From NCBI GenBank assembly GCA_964425225.1, contig CAYRMD010000017.1:7133-71132 (forward strand): a DNA stretch of 64,000 nucleotides, in the 5' to 3' direction. Within the stretch, counting starts at the first letter, position 1, and each line of letters starts with the position of its first letter. Under the pieces are notes generated by a model that saw only the letters and a list, made by a program, of their open reading frames with translations, searched no databases and was not told where the DNA came from. A program made the position numbers and the translations under genes. Source of the stretch: BPJU01 sp964425225 (GTDB lineage: Bacteria > Planctomycetota > Planctomycetia > Pirellulales > Pirellulaceae). Shown in pieces: positions 17,718 to 26,930 of the stretch.

Positions 17718-18464
17718 TTAGCCGATCTCGGAAAGAACTTCGTCAGGGATCACGAAGTTTGCAGAAACATTCTGCACATCATCGTGGTCGTCAAAGGCCT
17801 CCATTAGTTTTAGGACTTGTCGAGCTGTATCAGCGTCCAGCGCTACTGTAGTCGTCGGCACGCGGGTGATCTGTTTGCTGAGGGGAACCAAGCCCGCTTG
17901 TTCTAGAGCGTCACTGACGTCTGAATAAACGCTCGGATCACAAACCACAACCCATTTATCGGACTCCTGCCGCACATCTTCAGCACCCGCTTCCAAAGCC
18001 ACTTCCAGTAGTTTCTCTTCACTTACGTCTTGAGCGGCGAAGTAAAATAGCCCTTTACGTTCGAACATCCAACTGACGCTATTTGCTGCTCCGAGTTTAC
18101 CGTTGTGGGTGTCGAATAACTTGCGGATCTCGGAGGCGGTGCGGTTCCGGTTGTCGGTTAGAATATCGCACATCACGGCCACACCGCCCGGGCCATAACC
18201 TTCGTACACCAATTCTTCGAGGTTTGCTCCCTCCAGTTCTCCCGTGCCGCGTTTGATGGCCCGCTCGATGTTTTCCTTCGGCATGCTGACGGCGCGTGCA
18301 TCGAGGATTGCCGAACGCAGGCGCGGATTGGTGTTCGGATCACCACCACCCAGTTTGGCAGCCACGATAATTGCCTTGGAGAGTTTACTCCAAAGCTTCC
18401 CACGGCGGCTATCCACCAGCGCTTTTTTGTGTTTGATTCCTGCCCAATGCGAATGACCGGCCAT
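17718..18464 (-). CDS. yebC: YebC/PmpR family protein
   Basis: Complete 248-residue member of the YebC/TACO1 family, starting MAGHSHWAGIKHKKALVDSRRGKLWSKL with the diagnostic NPRLRSAILDARAVSMPKENIERAIKRG block and YEGYGPGGVAVMCDILTDNRNRT. Family members have been described as transcriptional regulators and, more recently, as ribosome-associated factors that relieve stalling on difficult sequences. The position near rbfA, infB and nusA suits a translation role. The start is the usual MAGHS. Confidence 0.95.
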   Translation of the reverse strand: MAGHSHWAGIKHKKALVDSRRGKLWSKLSKAIIVAAKLGGGDPNTNPRLRSAILDARAVSMPKENIERAIKRGTGELEGANLEELVYEGYGPGGVAVMCDILTDNRNRTASEIRKLFDTHNGKLGAANSVSWMFERKGLFYFAAQDVSEEKLLEVALEAGAEDVRQESDKWVVVCDPSVYSDVSDALEQAGLVPLSKQITRVPTTTVALDADTARQVLKLMEAFDDHDDVQNVSANFVIPDEVLSEIG

Positions 18465-18550
18465 GGCTGTTTAGTGTCTCTGTTCGTTCAATACTAGGTA
18501 CTTGATTGCCCAATGGGCAACGGCACATGTTGACTCGGCCGCGACCCTTT

Positions 18551-19477
18551 TTATTTGGGTTTACGTTTGGTAATGGACGACGCCGCACGTTTTGCAGTAG
18601 GCGTCGATTTGCTGCGTGATTTGGCAGCACGTGCGCTTTCGCCAGTTGGAGTTTTCGGCGCTTTAGCTTTCGGTTCGGACGCAACACGCGAGCGTCTCTT
18701 GCCCGAACCGCGCTCAGGTGCCGTTGACTCGACCGGTGTCGTGGGCTGACCAGCGGGCGTGGCGCTTTCGGCCGAAGCACCATGGCCCGGCGTCTGGCCT
18801 GTGGCCACCGGCTCGGGGCTAGGAGCGAACTCGAACTTCGGCACTAACTCCTTTAGTAGCTGGCGCAGACGAGCTGACGGCCCCTTGGCAAAATCGACTC
18901 CTAGTTGGTGCAACAGTGACCCAAATTCGACTCCCTTCGACTTGGGAATTGCCCGCTCCAAAGCCGGAATTCGCTGCGCGGCTACATCCTTATCGGTTAT
19001 TATACCAAGAGCTTTTAAAGCAGCGTACACACCAGCGTTTGCCGGAATACAATGGCCCCCCAGAGCGTGTTGGCTGACATACTGCACCCCAAAGGGTGTT
19101 ACCCCTTGGTATTGGCGAAGCTCGGCCTGAGCTTTACTAAGCGGCATCTTCTTCAAATGCTCTAAATCGAAGGAATAGCGTGTTTCAAAGATACTCTGCA
19201 AGCAACGCTTCAACCGACGGCCAGCATCCACCGGGTCGGTTAAACAACTCATCACTTCGGCTAATTCACTGACGGTCGTCACCCGTACTTCATTCCAATC
19301 CACGTATTGTTGCAACAAGGCGAAGGCCTCATCGGCAGTGTCGAACGACGAGTTCTCTAAACAACAAGCATAGAGCAAATGCTCTAACACCGGCCGCTCC
19401 ACGGGCACAGCTGGCTCGTAGTATTTTTTTAAGACCTTGTATAACTTGGTAAAAAAAGCCATCCGATTCGTGCTCAT
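18551..19477 (-). CDS. Endonuclease III-like helix-hairpin-helix protein, probably non-catalytic, with basic tail
   Basis: The first 205 residues follow the HhH-GPD DNA glycosylase fold: helices, then QYQGVTPFGVQYVSQHALGG and CIPANAGVYAALKALGI, corresponding to the hairpin and the strand that normally ends in VDTH. The catalytic lysine of endonuclease III aligns with Phe129 and the catalytic aspartate with Asn147, exactly 18 residues later, and no four-cysteine FeS cluster is present. Residues 210-308 are a Pro/Thr/Ser/Lys/Ala-rich basic tail resembling histone H1-like nucleic-acid-binding extensions. It probably binds DNA or RNA without glycosylase activity (inference). It is 86 bp upstream of yebC on the same strand. 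Confidence 0.7.
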   Translation of the reverse strand: MSTNRMAFFTKLYKVLKKYYEPAVPVERPVLEHLLYACCLENSSFDTADEAFALLQQYVDWNEVRVTTVSELAEVMSCLTDPVDAGRRLKRCLQSIFETRYSFDLEHLKKMPLSKAQAELRQYQGVTPFGVQYVSQHALGGHCIPANAGVYAALKALGIITDKDVAAQRIPALERAIPKSKGVEFGSLLHQLGVDFAKGPSARLRQLLKELVPKFEFAPSPEPVATGQTPGHGASAESATPAGQPTTPVESTAPERGSGKRRSRVASEPKAKAPKTPTGESARAAKSRSKSTPTAKRAASSITKRKPK

Positions 19478-20008
19478 AGGTGTTGTTTCCCTACCGAATA
19501 CGGTGCCTGTGCAAGAAACTAACCGTGCGTCACGCTGCCAAACAGTTCTTGTTCGTAAGTTTTATCAAGACGTGACTTGCTGTCGAGCCACACCAGTGGG
19601 ACTGCTTCAGAATCCGCGAGCATTGCTCGATGGTGGCCCGTGCGCTGGGAGGTGACCCCTTGAATGGGATTGCATGCGTCATATGGACGATCCTAAAGCT
19701 GAGCAGAGTGGGGCAGTCAAATGGCCGTGTTCTTGTCGGTGGTAGCCGCTTCGTGGCGCAGGGCTGGAACGCCGCGGATCCGGGAGGTGCTGTCCCATCG
19801 ACCGGCTTGCGATTTGGGGAGCGATCCGCTTTGCCTTGCGATTTGAGGGCAAAACTAGCTGCCGCATGGTTAACTACTTTCCGTGAATGCTCCCAGAGTT
19901 CGCCGGAAAAGGGTTCGGCTCCTGGGCAGGCTGCCTCCGTGGTTGCACACCGATGGACTTGCCGGATGCCCATGCTGGTGCTCTGGCTTGTTAGAAGAAG
20001 GCACCGCT
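19478..20008. other. Gene-free gap
   Basis: About 530 bp between the end of rbfA and the HhH gene, both on the minus strand. Frames exist on both strands but have no conserved motifs, starts or ribosome sites; I see no RNA gene. Confidence 0.4.
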
Positions 20009-20455
20009 TCATGGGAATTCTTCGGCCTCGGGCGGAACGCTGGAGTCACTGTCCGATACACCATACGAGGCCGGCAAACTGGACGGGCTACTTGGATCAA
20101 CGGAAGGATCACTCGGTGGTAACACTTCGCGCAGAATGCGGCTTACCGTCAGTGAGTTCTTGACGCCTTTGTCCAGGACGAACTGAAGCTTGGGGACATA
20201 ACGTGTGATGATGCGTTCGGAAATACGTTGCTGGAGAAAACCGGCAGCGTGCTGCAAGGCACGCAAGGACAAGTGTTGGCGAGAATCATTACCCATGATC
20301 GACACATGCACTTTGGCGGACCGCATATCGGCAGCCACCTCGACAAACGTGACCGTTACGCCGCGGATCCTCGGATCGCGTAATTCGGTTACAATCGAGG
20401 TGCTCACCACTTCGCGGATTGCTTCAGCTGCCTTTAACAAACGCCGCGAATTCAT
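20009..20455 (-). CDS. rbfA: Ribosome-binding factor A
   Basis: Assists late maturation of the 30S subunit by binding the 5' helix region of 16S rRNA. The 148-residue product has the KH-type fold with MNSRRLLKAAEAIREVVS, the ELRDPRIRGVTVTFVEV motif, RSAKVHVSIMG and YVPKLQFVLDKGVKNSL, followed by a Ser/Pro-rich acidic tail. ATG 20455 has GGAGG ten bases upstream; longer in-frame starts at 20482 and 20545 would add residues outside the family. It is the last gene of the nusA-infB-rbfA block. Confidence 0.93.
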   Translation of the reverse strand: MNSRRLLKAAEAIREVVSTSIVTELRDPRIRGVTVTFVEVAADMRSAKVHVSIMGNDSRQHLSLRALQHAAGFLQQRISERIITRYVPKLQFVLDKGVKNSLTVSRILREVLPPSDPSVDPSSPSSLPASYGVSDSDSSVPPEAEEFP

Positions 20456-20557
20456 GCTGCTCGTGCCTCCAGGCGTCGCCATGGACCGCAGGCGATGATC
20501 GGCTGGGGCCACGGCTGCTCCGTTGGACCAGTTACCAGTGGGCATTCCCGCACCGAA

Positions 20558-23200
20558 TCACAATTTCCTGGCTACCTCTTCTATTTTATAAGCTTCGAGA
20601 ATGTCCTCTTGTTTGATGTCCTCGAAGTTTCCGAGTTTTACGCCACATTCGAAGCCTCGCGTCACTTCCCGTACGTCGTCTTTTTCGCGTCGCAGCGATT
20701 CGAGCACATAATCACCGATCTTTCGCCCATCCCGGAAGACCCGCACGCGACAACCTCGCTCGAGTTTACCATGCACTACGTAACACCCGGCGACATTGCC
20801 CACGCGTGAAATAGTGAACACCTGTTTGACTACAGCTCGCCCCAAATCGATGATCTGCTGCTCGGGTTTCAGACGCCCTTCGAGCACAGCCTTTAGATCA
20901 TCGGTCAGTTGATAAATAATATCGTATTGACGGATTTCTATTTGCTTTTGTTCAGCTAACTCTCGGGCTTTTTCGTCGGCAGTTACGTTAAAACCAATGA
21001 TCACCGCGTCGGAAGCTTCCGCCAAATGCACGTCACCTACCGTGACGCCACCGACACCTTTATGCAGAACTCGGATGGTGACTTCGGGATGTTGTAGTTT
21101 TTCTAATTCTTTGAGTATGGCGTCGATCGAGCCACGCGTGTCGGCGCGGATAATCAGATTCAAGGTGGCGGTCTGTTGGCCGACGGCCAAGGGTCCCTCT
21201 TGGAGCATTTGCTGGAAGCGATCGAACGAGACGCGTGCCGTCGAGCCGGCTAGCGCCAGCGAGCGCTCTTGTTCACGGCGGCGCTCGGCGATTTCGCGTG
21301 CTAGTTGTACGTCATCAACCACGAAAAACACCTGCCCGGCACTTGGTGGTTCGTCAAAGCCGATCATATTTACCGGACACGACGGCGGCGCCTCATCCAT
21401 GCGGCGGTCGGTGTGGAGAGGGTCGAACATTGCTTTAACGCGACCGTAGGCCGAGCCGCAGACCACGATGTCGCCGACGCGCAACGTACCGTTCCGTACG
21501 ATGAGTTTCGCGATTACGCCCCGGCTGCCTGCTTGTTCGGCTTCCAAGCACACACCGTAGGCTCGCCGGGTGGGATTAGCCCGATAATCATGCAGGTCAG
21601 CGAGGGTCAATAGCGTTTCCAGTAAGGTGTCCATCCCCTGTCCGGTAACGGCACTGGTTTGTACTACTTCTATGTCACCCCCCCATTGGCTGGGTGTGAG
21701 ATTGTGTTCGGTCAATTGCATTAAGATGCGTTCTGGATGTGTGCCCTGTAAGTCAATCTTGTTGATCGCCACGACGATCGGTACTCCGGCTGCCCGTGCG
21801 TGACTAATTGCTTCCTCGGTTTGGGGCATAATTCCGTCATCGGCCGCGATCACAATCACGGCAATATCGGTTACCTTGGCTCCTCGCGCTCGCAACTCCG
21901 TAAAGGCTTCGTGGCCTGGGGTGTCGACGAACGTGACGCGTCTTCCCTCTTTGGTCTGAACTTGATAAGCCCGGATATGCTGCGTAATACCACCAGCCTC
22001 ACGGGAGGCTACGTTGGTACCGATCAGGTAGTCGAGCATCGAGGTCTTGCCGTGGTCGACATGACCCAGGAACGTTACCACGGGAGGCCTGGGCACCAGT
22101 AGGGCCGGATCATCTTGCTCTTCTCGCATCTGGCGAAGAATCCGCTCTTCAGGTAGTTCAGGTTGCTTCAGTTCGATGTCCAACCCCAATTCGACGGCCA
22201 ATAGCTCGACCAATTCCTGATCGAGTGTTGCATTGATGTTCAGTAGTTGTCCGAGTTTCATGGCAGTGGCCAGAACACGTGACGAACTAACTCCGGTGGC
22301 TTCTGAAAAGGTTCGCACGGTACACGGGAGCTCGACGACGATTTTGCTTTTTCGAGGGGCGGCCGTGCTCGTGCCGCGTCGCCGCTGCAGTCGGCGGCGA
22401 ACGACCGGTTGCGTTTCTTCGATGTCTTCTTCTAGTTCACGTGTTTCCAGTTGGCGCAAGCGACGTTTCTGGCGATCGGCCCGAGCCGAAATCATATCGG
22501 CCATCGCGCCGTCGAGTTCGTCGACGTCGAAATCTCGCTTACCTCGACCTTTAGGCGGTTTTTTGGCGATCTCTTTGACGGTTTCGGTCGCGACCTCACG
22601 GAACTCCTTTTCACGCTCCTTCGTCTTTTCCTTAGATCGCTCGCGCTGCCGGACCTTTTCAGCGAGCTCCTCGATCGGTGCCCGTGACCCAGCTCGGGCG
22701 CTGCGGATAGCATCGACCGGCAACCGCAGTTCGGGTTTTTGCACAGGTGGCTCTTCGGGTGGCGGAGGTGGTACAGGCGTTTGAACGTCAGGCAATCGGG
22801 CCACGTGGATCACGGGAGTCCGTGGTTTGGGAGGTTCTTTCTTAACCTCGTCGGTCGCAGGCTTTTGCTCGCCAGAGGACTTTTTCGACTTGGCACCAAG
22901 AACCTTGATCTTGCCACTGGGCTTTACGAGCGCTGGGATCAGATCGTCGGGGCGCGGAATTGGTGCAGGCTTTTCGGCTCCGGGCTGCTTCGTGACTGGC
23001 TCTGCGGTGGGTGAAGCGACCGCAACTGGGGCCGGAGTCGGCGCTTTACCTCGCTCCAGATAAGCCTTTACCTGCTGAACCTCGTCGTCGGTCAAGCTGG
23101 CCAAGGCCGATCCCTTTTGAGCAAGGCCGATTTTCTTGCAAATTTCCACCAGCTCTTTGCTATCGCGCTGCAGCTCTTTGGCCAGTTGGTAGATCCGCAT
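20558..23200 (-). CDS. infB: Translation initiation factor IF-2
   Basis: GTPase that delivers initiator tRNA to the 30S subunit. The 880-residue chain begins with the IF2_N module (MRIYQLAKELQRDSKELVEICKKIG), then about 270 residues of charged, proline- and lysine-rich linker, a second IF2N-like segment, and the G domain with GHVDHGKTSMLDYL (G1), DTPGHEAF (G3) and NKIDL (G4), followed by domains II-IV. ATG 23200 has GAAGGAGAG upstream and matches the conserved N-terminus; an earlier in-frame start is not needed. It is co-directional with nusA (122 bp upstream) and rbfA. Confidence 0.97.
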   Translation of the reverse strand: MRIYQLAKELQRDSKELVEICKKIGLAQKGSALASLTDDEVQQVKAYLERGKAPTPAPVAVASPTAEPVTKQPGAEKPAPIPRPDDLIPALVKPSGKIKVLGAKSKKSSGEQKPATDEVKKEPPKPRTPVIHVARLPDVQTPVPPPPPEEPPVQKPELRLPVDAIRSARAGSRAPIEELAEKVRQRERSKEKTKEREKEFREVATETVKEIAKKPPKGRGKRDFDVDELDGAMADMISARADRQKRRLRQLETRELEEDIEETQPVVRRRLQRRRGTSTAAPRKSKIVVELPCTVRTFSEATGVSSSRVLATAMKLGQLLNINATLDQELVELLAVELGLDIELKQPELPEERILRQMREEQDDPALLVPRPPVVTFLGHVDHGKTSMLDYLIGTNVASREAGGITQHIRAYQVQTKEGRRVTFVDTPGHEAFTELRARGAKVTDIAVIVIAADDGIMPQTEEAISHARAAGVPIVVAINKIDLQGTHPERILMQLTEHNLTPSQWGGDIEVVQTSAVTGQGMDTLLETLLTLADLHDYRANPTRRAYGVCLEAEQAGSRGVIAKLIVRNGTLRVGDIVVCGSAYGRVKAMFDPLHTDRRMDEAPPSCPVNMIGFDEPPSAGQVFFVVDDVQLAREIAERRREQERSLALAGSTARVSFDRFQQMLQEGPLAVGQQTATLNLIIRADTRGSIDAILKELEKLQHPEVTIRVLHKGVGGVTVGDVHLAEASDAVIIGFNVTADEKARELAEQKQIEIRQYDIIYQLTDDLKAVLEGRLKPEQQIIDLGRAVVKQVFTISRVGNVAGCYVVHGKLERGCRVRVFRDGRKIGDYVLESLRREKDDVREVTRGFECGVKLGNFEDIKQEDILEAYKIEEVARKL

Positions 23201-23322
23201 TGGCAAGCCGACTCTCCTTCTTTTCTGAGCGGTGGCGACGCTGCGCGCCGCCACGGTAGGCTACGCAGTCATATTCATGCCTCCCTTGACGCATTGGAAG
23301 CTCTGCACATCCTGAATTGAGC

Positions 23323-24801
23323 TTAGGATCCTTGGTCACGCGACAAATCGTTGGCGACCGATAGATCGCTTACGTCGTTTTCCAGGTCATTGGGTGTGAC
23401 CAGGAGTGAAGCTGAGGCCGACTGCCCGTCGGCATTTGGCGCCTCGAGCGACGCGCCGTGCCCGTCGGGCGCGGCAGCAGTCGATGTACTGTCGGCTTGC
23501 GACGAGCGATCGTTTCGGACAGTCTGCTCCAATCCTTGAGTAGCTGGCGCTGCGGCAGGACGTTGACCACCGGCTCGATCACGCATCCATCCCCCCGAGC
23601 CCTCCTCGGAGTGGGATCGGCGTTTTTCTTCCTCCTGGACCAACCGCTCGGCCTCCTCGGCCCGCGCTTCAGCCTGTGCGACAATATGGGCTACCTGTTC
23701 CTCCGTTAAGCCGCCCAATTCCATTAAATCATTCGGTTCAATGACCGATAAATCGTCGTACGACAAATAACCTTGTTCGACCAGTCGCTGCGCGAGTTCC
23801 TCGTCGACGCCGTCCAGTTGCACAAATCCTCGGACCGCTCGATCGATCTGCTCGTCCAGCTCTTGTTCCGTCATAATTTCGATATCCCAACCGCACAATC
23901 GGCTGGCCAAACGAACATTTTGTCCTTTGCGGCCGATCGCCAGGGACAATTGATCTTCCCGTACCAAAACAATAGCGCGACCGATCATCTCACAGAGCAA
24001 CACCTGGTCGACTTCGGCCGGCTGGAGGGACCGAGAAATGAGCAGCTTCGGATCGTTGCTCCATTCGACGATATCGATTCGCTCGCCGGACAGCTCGTCC
24101 ACAATATTGCGAATCCGATTGCCGCGTACCCCGACGCAGGCACCAACGCAGTCGACACGTTGGTCGGAACTGTAAACGGCTACTTTCGTGCGATGCCCCG
24201 GTTCGCGTGCCAACGCTTTGATTTGTATCACACCTTCGGCAATTTCCGGAATCTCTTGCTCAAACAACCGCTCGACCAACTGAGGGCGAGTTCGGCTGAG
24301 GATCACGCGTACACGGTTGCCCTGAGGCCGTACGTCGACGATGATCGCGCGTACGCGCTGGTGGGGATGATGGCTTTCGCCGGGAATCTGCTCGCTGCGA
24401 GGCAATATGGCTTCCAGATTGCCTAACGAGACGAGTGTAGCGCCCGGTTCGTTGCGCTGCACAATGCCGCTTACCAGATGCCCGATTTGCATCTGGTATT
24501 CTTCGAACAACACATCGCGCTCGGCTTCACGAATTTTTTGGATGATGACTTGCTTGGCAGTCTGGGCGCCGATTCTGCCAATCAGCTCGATTTCATCGGC
24601 GGATAACTGCCGCCCGTTACAAGTGGCGCTTACCGTACCGCTATCGCGTGCTATGGCAACAGTAATTTGCGCTTCTTCCCCGTAACGGCGGCGTGCGGCA
24701 GTAGCCAAGGCGGTCTCGATCGCCTGAAAGACCACTTCCGGTTCGATATTCTTATCGCGATGGAGCGTGTCCACAATCCGTAAAATCTCGTGTGGGTTCA
24801 T
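23323..24801 (-). CDS. nusA: Transcription termination/antitermination protein NusA
   Basis: RNA polymerase-binding elongation factor, 492 residues: N-terminal domain (MNPHEILRIVDTLHRDKNIEPEVVFQAIE), S1 domain (GHLVSGIVQRNEPGATLVSLGNLEAILP), two KH domains (including VGVRGNRIRNIVDELSGERIDIVEW and LAIGRKGQNVRLASRLCGWDIEI), and a helix-hairpin-helix-like region (LDGVDEELAQRLVEQGY). A C-terminal acidic/Gln/Ser-rich tail of about 100 residues is non-conserved. The usual upstream neighbour rimP is absent; instead there is a 400-bp leader with a promoter, a short frame and a terminator-like hairpin, suggesting attenuation control. Confidence 0.96.
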   Translation of the reverse strand: MNPHEILRIVDTLHRDKNIEPEVVFQAIETALATAARRRYGEEAQITVAIARDSGTVSATCNGRQLSADEIELIGRIGAQTAKQVIIQKIREAERDVLFEEYQMQIGHLVSGIVQRNEPGATLVSLGNLEAILPRSEQIPGESHHPHQRVRAIIVDVRPQGNRVRVILSRTRPQLVERLFEQEIPEIAEGVIQIKALAREPGHRTKVAVYSSDQRVDCVGACVGVRGNRIRNIVDELSGERIDIVEWSNDPKLLISRSLQPAEVDQVLLCEMIGRAIVLVREDQLSLAIGRKGQNVRLASRLCGWDIEIMTEQELDEQIDRAVRGFVQLDGVDEELAQRLVEQGYLSYDDLSVIEPNDLMELGGLTEEQVAHIVAQAEARAEEAERLVQEEEKRRSHSEEGSGGWMRDRAGGQRPAAAPATQGLEQTVRNDRSSQADSTSTAAAPDGHGASLEAPNADGQSASASLLVTPNDLENDVSDLSVANDLSRDQGS

Positions 24802-24892
24802 GATTGCCCTACCATGCTAGCTCCATAACCGATTTCGGTGTGTTGGAACGCGGGTCGGGGCTGATGGCGGCTTGGTAGATTGCCTACCAAAT

Positions 24893-24937
24893 AAAAAACC
24901 GTCGGCTGGCGGACTTGACCGCTCGACCTGCCGACGG
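24893..24937 (-). terminator. Rho-independent terminator-like hairpin in nusA leader
   Basis: On the minus strand CCGTCGGC (from 24937) pairs with GCCGACGG (ending 24899), followed directly by a run of six T. It lies about 95 bases before the nusA ATG and downstream of a good promoter, so it either ends a short upstream transcript or works as an attenuator. Confidence 0.65.
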
Positions 24938-25016
24938 CAAGCAAGCTGCCGTTGCGGGACACACGCCTTTCCGGCATGGCCCCTCGCTTCGCGGTGAGCC
25001 CATTACGGCGACAACA

Positions 25017-25115
25017 TCATAGTTCCGGCAACTCCTGTTGGGGAACGATTTGCCCGATTGAGGTGTACCTGAACACTTTGCCACCGCCCACAACCGGCCA
25101 TGCCGCCAGCAGCAC
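25017..25115 (-). CDS. Possible 32-residue leader peptide upstream of nusA
   Basis: GTG 25115 opens a 32-codon frame: hydrophobic start (LLAAWPVVGGG), then KVFRYTSIGQIVP and QQELPEL before TGA. It lies just after a predicted promoter and before the terminator hairpin. The ribosome site is weak and no homologue is recognised, so it may be chance; its value is its position in the nusA leader. Confidence 0.25.
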   Translation of the reverse strand: MLLAAWPVVGGGKVFRYTSIGQIVPQQELPEL

Positions 25116-25134
25116 GCCACCGGCCCATCACACA

Positions 25135-25163
25135 ACCTTATCCGTCTGACCCGGCTGTGTCAA
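25135..25163 (-). promoter_or_regulatory. Sigma-70-type promoter for the nusA leader
   Basis: On the minus strand TTGACA (25163-25158), a 17-base spacer and TAAGGT (25140-25135). The -35 is perfect and the -10 is weak. Transcription would start near 25128, about 325 bases before the nusA start. Confidence 0.5.
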
Positions 25164-25202
25164 GGGAAGGTTAGACACGTCAGACATGTCGACATGTTGG
25201 AC

Positions 25203-26519
25203 CTAATCCCAACAGCGCACTAAAAGGGCACTGGCCTGACCTTGGGGGGTGAAGCTTACATTTAATACCACCCGGCCAGGGTCTTCGGCCGCGTCCACGA
25301 CCACCCGCACCGGACAACGGGGATCGGTATGTCTGTGGTTCAACACGGGGATCGACTGCCGACAACGCATCGCCCATACCGAGGCAATAAGTTCCACTAA
25401 GCCTCCGGCAGCTCCTAAGTTCCCACAGAAGCTTTTCAAAGCGGTAACCGGTACGGCGCACGGTGCGAAAACCTCCGCCAAAGCTTCTGCCTCCACGATA
25501 TCGCTGTCGATCGTCGACAGACCATGCGCATGGACATGACCCACTTCCTGCGGTGCAAGGCCCGCTCGGGCAAGGGCCATCTGGATAGCGTTGCGGATCG
25601 CTCGACGACGACCATCCTGACCTCCCGGGAGGGCTACAAGGGATGAGCCGCTCCCGAGAATCTCACCATAAATAGCCGCGCCGCGGGTCTCGGCAAAGCG
25701 AAGCTCCTCGAGTACCACCGCTGCCGCTCCCTCACCAACCACCATACCCGTGCGATCTACATCGAAGGGACGACTTAAGTTTCCCGGGTCATCGCCCATG
25801 GCCAAGGGCTCCTGTAACAGCACATGCACCGTACGCAGCGGGTGCAACCGGCTCCCCGTGGCACCGGCTATCATCACGTCCGCATGCCCCCGGCGTATGG
25901 TGTCCGCGGCTTCGGCAACCGCGAGGTTAGCAGAGGCTTCCCGGACCGTTAATGAGTTGTTCGGGCCTCGTAAATCGTTCAATATCGCGATATGGCTGGC
26001 CGGCATGTTGGGTAAGTACTTCAGAAGCCACAACGGATCAACCAAACCAAGTCCCTTAACAGCCCAATGGGAAAACTCAAATCGGCCTTGACCATTGACG
26101 CAAGCGCGGATGGCATTAAGGAATTCTTCGGGGCTCGTCATAATATAGTCCGACCCGTATACGACCCCAGTACGCTCCGGGTCTCGCCGGTCGGCCCCGA
26201 GCCGGGCATGCTCTAATGCCCGCATTGCCGCTGCGACTCCCATTTGGATCTCACGGCACATCAATTTCAGACCTTTGCGGATGCTGCGTAACATCAGCTT
26301 GTCCAGCATCCCAAAGTCTTCCGCCTGCCCGGAAAAGCCCCAGGCTTCAGCCCCAAAACAAATCGGAAGGTGGTCGGCTGGCAATGACCGAAGTGGGCCG
26401 ACTACGGAGCGCGCCGCCTGGATCGTTTCCCACAACGCTTCAACCGAATGGCCGAGCGGACAGACGAGCCCCACGCCAGTGATGACCACACGTCGTGCCG
26501 GGCCGGATCGATCACTCAT
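25203..26519 (-). CDS. Ketoacyl synthase-fold protein lacking the catalytic cysteine
   Basis: A full-length (438 residues) thiolase-fold ketoacyl synthase of the FabF type: RRVVITGVGLVCPLG start, GPNNSLTVREASANLAVAEA around the active site, VHAHGLSTIDSD and TALKSFCGNLGAAGG. Against the FabF encoded at 28091-29353, the nucleophile Cys167 corresponds to Glu194 and the second histidine (His344) to Asn367, while the other histidine (His332) and the lysine (Lys362) remain. Condensation is therefore unlikely. By analogy with chain-length factors of aromatic polyketide synthases it may partner another synthase, or act as a decarboxylase (inference). It is separated from fabF by a divergently placed secreted-protein gene. 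Confidence 0.85.
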   Translation of the reverse strand: MSDRSGPARRVVITGVGLVCPLGHSVEALWETIQAARSVVGPLRSLPADHLPICFGAEAWGFSGQAEDFGMLDKLMLRSIRKGLKLMCREIQMGVAAAMRALEHARLGADRRDPERTGVVYGSDYIMTSPEEFLNAIRACVNGQGRFEFSHWAVKGLGLVDPLWLLKYLPNMPASHIAILNDLRGPNNSLTVREASANLAVAEAADTIRRGHADVMIAGATGSRLHPLRTVHVLLQEPLAMGDDPGNLSRPFDVDRTGMVVGEGAAAVVLEELRFAETRGAAIYGEILGSGSSLVALPGGQDGRRRAIRNAIQMALARAGLAPQEVGHVHAHGLSTIDSDIVEAEALAEVFAPCAVPVTALKSFCGNLGAAGGLVELIASVWAMRCRQSIPVLNHRHTDPRCPVRVVVDAAEDPGRVVLNVSFTPQGQASALLVRCWD

Positions 26520-26930
26520 CTGTCTACCTATCGATCTTTTACCTGCGGCGCAACTTGCCTAGTAAACTAATCCTATGCCAACCATGCGCCCTTGACGGAA
26601 GGAACATCCTTCGGCGACCTGACCCTAGCCACCTCACGTACTATCCCAGCAAAAAAAATCTAGCACTGAGTCCGGAACACCCCATCGCTCGATGCTGGCA
26701 CCGTAACGATTTAAAAAGTGGCTGTCTACACCGAGCGACCTTGGCCATTCTAAGCGCCATTGCGTCCGCTGCAAAGATTAGCTTGCAGGCTCCGGGGAGG
26801 TCCATTCGTACAATTGCCATTGGTGCTATGCCGGTCGCGTGTTATAAAGGGCTACGGTCCGGGCGCCTCTCTCGGCTGCGCTGGCCACCTTGAAGTGGGC
26901 GGTTTCAAATTCAAGGAGGAAGATCCGACG
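26520..26930. other. Divergent intergenic region
   Basis: About 410 bp between the divergent ketoacyl synthase-like gene and the secreted protein gene. A weak promoter for the right-hand gene may be TTGGTG with TATAAA 17 bases later, near 26820-26850. Otherwise nothing is recognised. Confidence 0.35.

Noticed and set aside
19630..20163. A 177-codon plus-strand frame in the gap beside rbfA
   Set aside because: Overlaps the end of rbfA, has low-complexity composition and no family motif.
21800..22784. Large open frames antisense to infB
   Set aside because: High GC and biased codon use in infB create open antisense frames; infB itself is unmistakable.
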